The position numbers and the translations under genes were made by a program. The notes beneath the pieces were generated by a model. The model was not told the origin of the DNA. It did no database searches and saw nothing but the letters and a program-made list of their open reading frames with translations. 53,538 nt of DNA from Branchiostoma floridae (lineage: Eukaryota > Chordata > Leptocardii > Amphioxiformes > Branchiostomatidae), in the NCBI RefSeq assembly GCF_000003815.2, contig NC_049993.1, forward strand, positions 374,001 through 427,538, in the 5' to 3' direction. This document shows positions 14,201-20,200 of this stretch, one piece after another (position 1 is the first letter of the stretch; each line of letters starts with the position of its first letter).

Positions 14201-17200
14201 TAGAAATTGTTTTTAAATGCTGTGTAAGTGGGAAAGTCTCTCTTCCGTAGCAGCCATATGCCTCACAATGCAATCACTTTGAAACTAGAAAGGCCGACAT
14301 TTGCTTGGGTGCAAATACAGCATATTTCAGCCATACCCATTCCCACGCAACATTGGACTGTTCCAAGTCACCCCTGCGCAAAAGTGCAATACTTAAACTG
14401 TAAGTTATCCCCAAAAGAGAACTAATATTGTGAATTGATTCCAGGTCAAATCAGAGCTTGCCCAATATGAACCGGGCCCACATGGAAGAATATAATCTTC
14501 CACAGGAGCGCCTATGCATAACTGATTGGCTTTTAGAATTGTGGCAGCTCCTATTTTTCCGAGAGTGAAAAAAAAACGCATCTTCCATTCAGAAGATTTT
14601 CATCATGAAATTACATGACGCCATCCAACAATTTCCACTTCGATAACTAGGTCTAAGTACCGTCATAATCTCCTTGTGATGTGGGTACATTCATTATTGC
14701 ATTGAACTTTTTTTAATCAAGTAGGGCATACGTTTTAATATGTGTACAATTCCTTCATACCAGTTAATTCATTCCACATGTATAATACTAGATTTTCTGT
14801 ATCTAACAACTTCAGACTACCTAAACCTAAAACAAACAGTGGAAAACGTACCTTCTTGTACCGAGCAATTATGCTCTGGAACTCATTGCCATCTGACATT
14901 AAGGCACTGTGTACATTGTCCAGTTTCAAACAAGCCATCTCAAACATTGTCATCTAGACCTTTGACCTCTAGACACTGTGCTCTATTGTAAATACTCTGT
15001 GATTGTTGTATTTTTTTAAATGTATATATATATATATGTATTCATGTTGATTGTCATGTTGATTCATGTTGATTGAACCTTGGAAGATTAGCCCGTAAGG
15101 GCTAAAAGGTTTCTTAATAAACAATAAATAAACAACAATAATTGTCAAGCAGGTGCAGGTGTTGTGTAGTAGGAGTGTGTTATTGTTGTTGTTTTTTTCA
15201 AGCTAAAAACTTCAATCTTCTTGTTTTGTATGAGCCATTACATAAACGGAGACGTCTCGAATTTTTACAAGAATTTTACCACCCTGTCGCTTCATTTCTT
15301 TTCTGAAAAATCCCAGGACCAACAAGTTAACTTGATTTGGCTTTATCTATATATTTCATTTTCATTCGAATTCTTTGTTAAGTATATGCCCTGCATACCA
15401 CTGTTAAATTGTTTTACTTTGTATGCAATCAGCCATCGGACGTAATCTTGTCTGAGTGTTGTAATTTCCTGCTCGTAGCGTGCGAGACCTGGAGGATAGG
15501 AGTTTCTACCTTGTTCGGGGGTTTCTTTTCGGAGGTCAGTGGTGATACTCTGGTACTAAGAGTGTTTTATTGGGCTCAAACTCTGGCAGTTTAAAGTTAC
15601 TTACAATTTGAATGTACAAAGTTTACGTCAAAAAAGAACAACAACAACACTAACGTTAGAAGTAACGTTACCTACATTTGTTTGGGAAAAAATACATGCA
15701 TTCTCGCCACTGTCAAACTTACGCATCAAAACTAAACGCAAACTGTCCAATTTTCCCGCGTTTTCTGCCAAGTAACATTTTCTCGATTGTCTCAACTAAC
15801 CCCCAAAGTCAAATCTGCCAAAAATGATTGATAGTGCCATGCGGAATGTTGGTAAATTCATCGACACAGACTTGTATTCTGACGTTCAATGCACGCGTAC
15901 CGTCCGCTACCGCTCAAATGACCCTGTCTGAACTCCAAATCCTCGCAAACTACAATTTCAAACCGGGCACAGGGTAACATATGGCCACTGTAAGTCTGTA
16001 ATATGCATCTGTTTGTGTATAAACGGGATTGCAAGGCCCCGCTTATGAATATTAACTAGCATTCGCCTTTCTCGTCGCTGATTGGCTGGCGTCCATAAAG
16101 TAATTAACTCTCGTTCTCCCCAGACCGCTGGCACCTGGCACCTGTGGGCTCTGGGGTCACGGGAGTTCACGGGAGAAGGCCGAAAGAAAACCAATTTTAC
16201 CTCAGAAAAGTGCAGAAATTAATAATTTGAAATTGGTTCATGCCAAAAATTTTACTTGGATCATTTTACCAACTATCTAATGCCTATCTACACCAAATTC
16301 AAGGTCATTCCACTGTAATTCAATGGTACAGGGGGTCAAAATATACCGTTGTGGTCAAAACGTGACCTTTAAACTTCAATAAAATCATTTTAGAGGCAGA
16401 TATGAAAAAAATGAGAAAAAAGCACCTCGGTATTGACCCACTCTACTCTTGTGCCAAATTTCAGGTCATTCGGTCCCGGAACGACGGAGATGATTCGATT
16501 TGAAGATTTGACAGGAGAAAGAAAGAAAGAAAGAAACATTACGAATACTAGAAAGGCCGACATTTGCTTGGGAGCAAATAAAGCATATTGCAATCCATCT
16601 TCATACAATAAAGGACTCTTCCAGAACACCCCAATCTATGCAAAATGGACCAGTCTATGTGGCCCATTTCCCATTTATAGTGCTAAAGCTACCCTAACAC
16701 CAAATTCCAGATCAGTTGGCTTTCTCATCACACAGGAAGCAAAAATGTACATTTTTGGTCAATAATGGCAAAAAATCCCAAATTTCACAATTTTTGTTTG
16801 ATGTACACCATAGGTGTGAATAGATCCCTGTGGCTACATACCGTACGCACCTTCATACCAAATTTCAGACCATTTGGTTTTCATACATAGGCACAAGAGC
16901 CAAAACTTAACATTTTTAGTCCATAAATGGCAAAAAATCCCAAAATTCAACTATTCAAGGTAATGTATGCCCAAAGTGAAAATGAGGTACTGTGGGCACA
17001 TGCCAGACACACCTTCATGACGAATTTCAGGTCATTAAGTTTTCATACAAGGGTATAGGAGCCAAAAATAAACATTTTTAGTCAAAAATGGCCGAAAACC
17101 CCAAAATAACTCAATTTTGAAATGATCGATAACGTAAGCGTTGATGTGGTCCTGTTGTCATATGTCCAATGCACCTATGTACGAAATTGCAGGTCATTTG

Positions 17201-20200
17201 GTTCCAATACAAGGGCATAGGAGCAAAAAATATACATTTTTAGTCAAAAATGGCCAAAACACCCCAAAATAACTAATTTCTAAGTAATCTATGACAAAAA
17301 TGTTGATGGGGTCCTGTGGTCATATGTCCAATGCACCTCTGTACCAAATTTCAGGCCATTAGGTTGTAATACCAGGGCACAGGGTCCCAAAATATACATA
17401 ATTGGTCTAAAAATGACCAAAACCCCTAAATATCATAAATTCTAAGGCCTCTATCAAGAAAGTGAAAAAAACGCCTGGGGGTATTTGCTATTTCTACCAA
17501 CCTGCCAAATTTCAGCTCATTTGGTCCAAAAATGAAAAAGTTGAATCAATTTGAAGATTTTGACAGGAGGAGAAGAAACTCAGCAAAAACAATATATTGC
17601 AATCCCATACTATGTATGGATTGCAATATAACAATATATTTCACCATACCATATATGGTATGGCTGAAATATAATCACCATACCATATATGGTATGGCTG
17701 AAATATAATTACGCTTGCCGCTATTGCTATATACCTTTATTGGAATCACTATATTGTTATGATCTTTACCTTTGCCATAAAGGTTACATTTCCTTTATCA
17801 TTAGTGTGCGTGTGTGGTGAACAGCATTAACAAAGAAATTGTGGATGAACTTTTACGATATTAGGTACGTTAATATGTGCCGGTAACATGAGTGGCATTC
17901 TTATCTATTTATTTATCACGATTTATAGAATGAGATCTGGGAGGTGTCGGAAACAGGATTATACATCCTTTACAAGGCCCACAACTCCAAAACAAAGCTA
18001 TGAACTATAAGAAATAAACAAATAAAAAAAGGCTAAGTACAATGTTTTACGCTAGCTCTCATTGTTTTAGAAATAAGGATGTCAAATTTCATTCTATATT
18101 CACAATCTGCATTATGTACTATGTTTTATACTTGCTTTAGTAATTAGGGTGATAAGTTTGTTTCTTCTTTTTTTCTGCCATACATTGTACCGTGTACGAT
18201 CGTTGCGCAATAAAGTTCTACTATCATAGAGATATTGTAACAAATAGCAAATGCAAAATTGTCCACAATATAATTTCTGATTATGGCCTCCCCGGTAGCT
18301 TTCTATGTTACTGCATCAGAGGTTCCAATTTGTACATTTCATGTTATAAACATGCTATGATACTGTGTGGTTAATAGCCATAAATTTCGGCAAGGATTGG
18401 TGCTTGGCTGGTGGACATGAAGAAAACAGTACAAAGTAGACATCTGGACAAGGCGCCTAAAACACATTTAAAAAATGACAGAGCCGAACCTCTGCTTGAA
18501 GAGTGGGTTTGCACGTTTATTTTTGGTTGCAAACTTTGGAAGATATCTAGAGTAAGTCAACATGGAGAATTTTTCTATTGACTGTCTAATGACTTTGGCA
18601 TCTTATTGCACTGTCGGTACTGCAATACTTATGAACTTGTTGTCGAGAAAATATATACTGAACACAAGATGACTTCGGAGACCTCAGACATCCGTGAAAT
18701 ATTAACAGCGCTCATTAGGTTTCCTTAACAATGCAAATAAGATTGCAATTAGCATCATCAATTTCAATTGATGGTCTTCCCGCACAAGTCATATCATTGT
18801 GAATGTCCTATCCTATAAGTGTGAAAGTACTATCTTTATATTACCTCCATACGTGCATGATGATGTACACATTCAACTACCTTACACATGTCACAAGTAT
18901 GAAATGTTCATCATTTACCTGTAAGGAATCATTTTCGTACAGATTATGAAAATCAGGTTATTACGTACATAATTGCTATCTGTTAATGTTCTACCTGTCA
19001 TGAATGACATATGCTACATATAACATGTATTGTCCGATTATGGCGAGCACTGCAATTACAGGATTTCCTCATTAGTTTGCATAATTCACCAATACTTTGC
19101 ATAATTCACTAATACTTTGCATAATTCGCTATTGGAGGCAAACGCATAAGAGGCAAACGCAGGTCTTACCTTTCAGGAGGGCAGAATGTTTTGACAACCT
19201 GCAAAATTTGAAGCGATCGCATGAAACATCTATAAAACCTATTAAGTGTGGACTTGAAGTTGAGATAAACGTACTTGAAAAATTGCATTTCTTTACCAAA
19301 GTTGAACATACTATTTCCTTGCAATTGGCAGGATTCCTTCTTTCTATTTTATTACGACAACATAATCTGCGTCATATATACATCAAACTAACTTACACAT
19401 CTCACAACTATGAAATTCTGTATCTGTATATAGCCGGTATAACCGCCCTTTCTCGATTTTCAGGAACGGTGTCCGGCCGCCTCCAGACTGGCATGTGGAG
19501 TATGAGGACCAGAACTCACATAAGTCTTCCCTCAAGATCACCAGACTCGTCCGGGAGGATGCCGGGAATTACACCTGCGTGGCGCAGCACGGTGGCAGCT
19601 CGCAGGCAGACAGCCTCTCGTTGGATGTGCAGTGTAAGGAGTTCATTTCTATCATTTGGTGCGCAGTGTAAGGGGTTCATTTCTCTCATTGGATGTGTAG
19701 TGTAAGGGGTTCATTTCTCTCATTTGGTGTGCACAGTGCAGTGTAAGGGGTTCATTTCTCTCATTGGATGTGCAGTGTAAGGGGTTCATTTCTTTCATTG
19801 GATGTGCAGTGTAAGGGGTTCATTTCTCTCATTTGATGTGCAGTGTAAGGGCTTCATTCATCTCATTGGATGTGCAGTGTAAGGGGTTCATTTCTTTCAT
19901 TGAATGTGCAGTGTAAGGGGTTCATTTCTCTCATTGGATGTGCAGTGTAAGGACTTCATTTCTCTCATTGGATGTGCAGTGTAAGGGGTTCATCTCTCTC
20001 ATTGGATGTGCAGTGTAAGGGGTTCATTTCTCTCATTGGATGTGCAGTGTAAGGGGTTCATTTCTTTCATTGGATGTGCAGTGTAAGGGGTTCATTTCTT
20101 TCATTGAATGTGCAGTGTAAGGGGTTCATTTCTCTCATTGGATGTGCAGTGTAATGGGTTCATTTCTCTCATTGGATGTGACGTGTAAGGACACAACCTG

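Larger units (their letters stand above)
14285..17708 (+). mobile_element. Hairpin-ended element, family 1, copy b, interrupted twice
   Basis: Same head as copy a (CTAGAAAGGCCGACATTTGC, then ATATTTCAGCCATAC) and same body phrases (TGTATGCAATCAGCCATCG, GGCAGTTTAAAGTTACTTAC, CCCCGCTTATGAATATTAAC). The tail reaches AACATTACGAATA at 16547 and resumes at 17632 with CAATATATTTCACCATAC. Element 2 (16548-17631) sits exactly between. A LINE 3' end (14741-15140) is a second insertion. The final hairpin is duplicated, with two GGTATGGCTGAAATATAAT arms. Confidence 0.65.

Noticed and set aside
16548-17631. Classic Helitron
   Set aside because: The end hairpin fits, but there is no 5' TC, no 3' CTRR and no insertion between A and T; Helentron-type origin is possible but not shown.
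19097-19705. 202-residue ORF over the exon at 19464
   Set aside because: It reads the Ig exon in the wrong frame and has no domain; the spliced frame gives a clean Ig signature.
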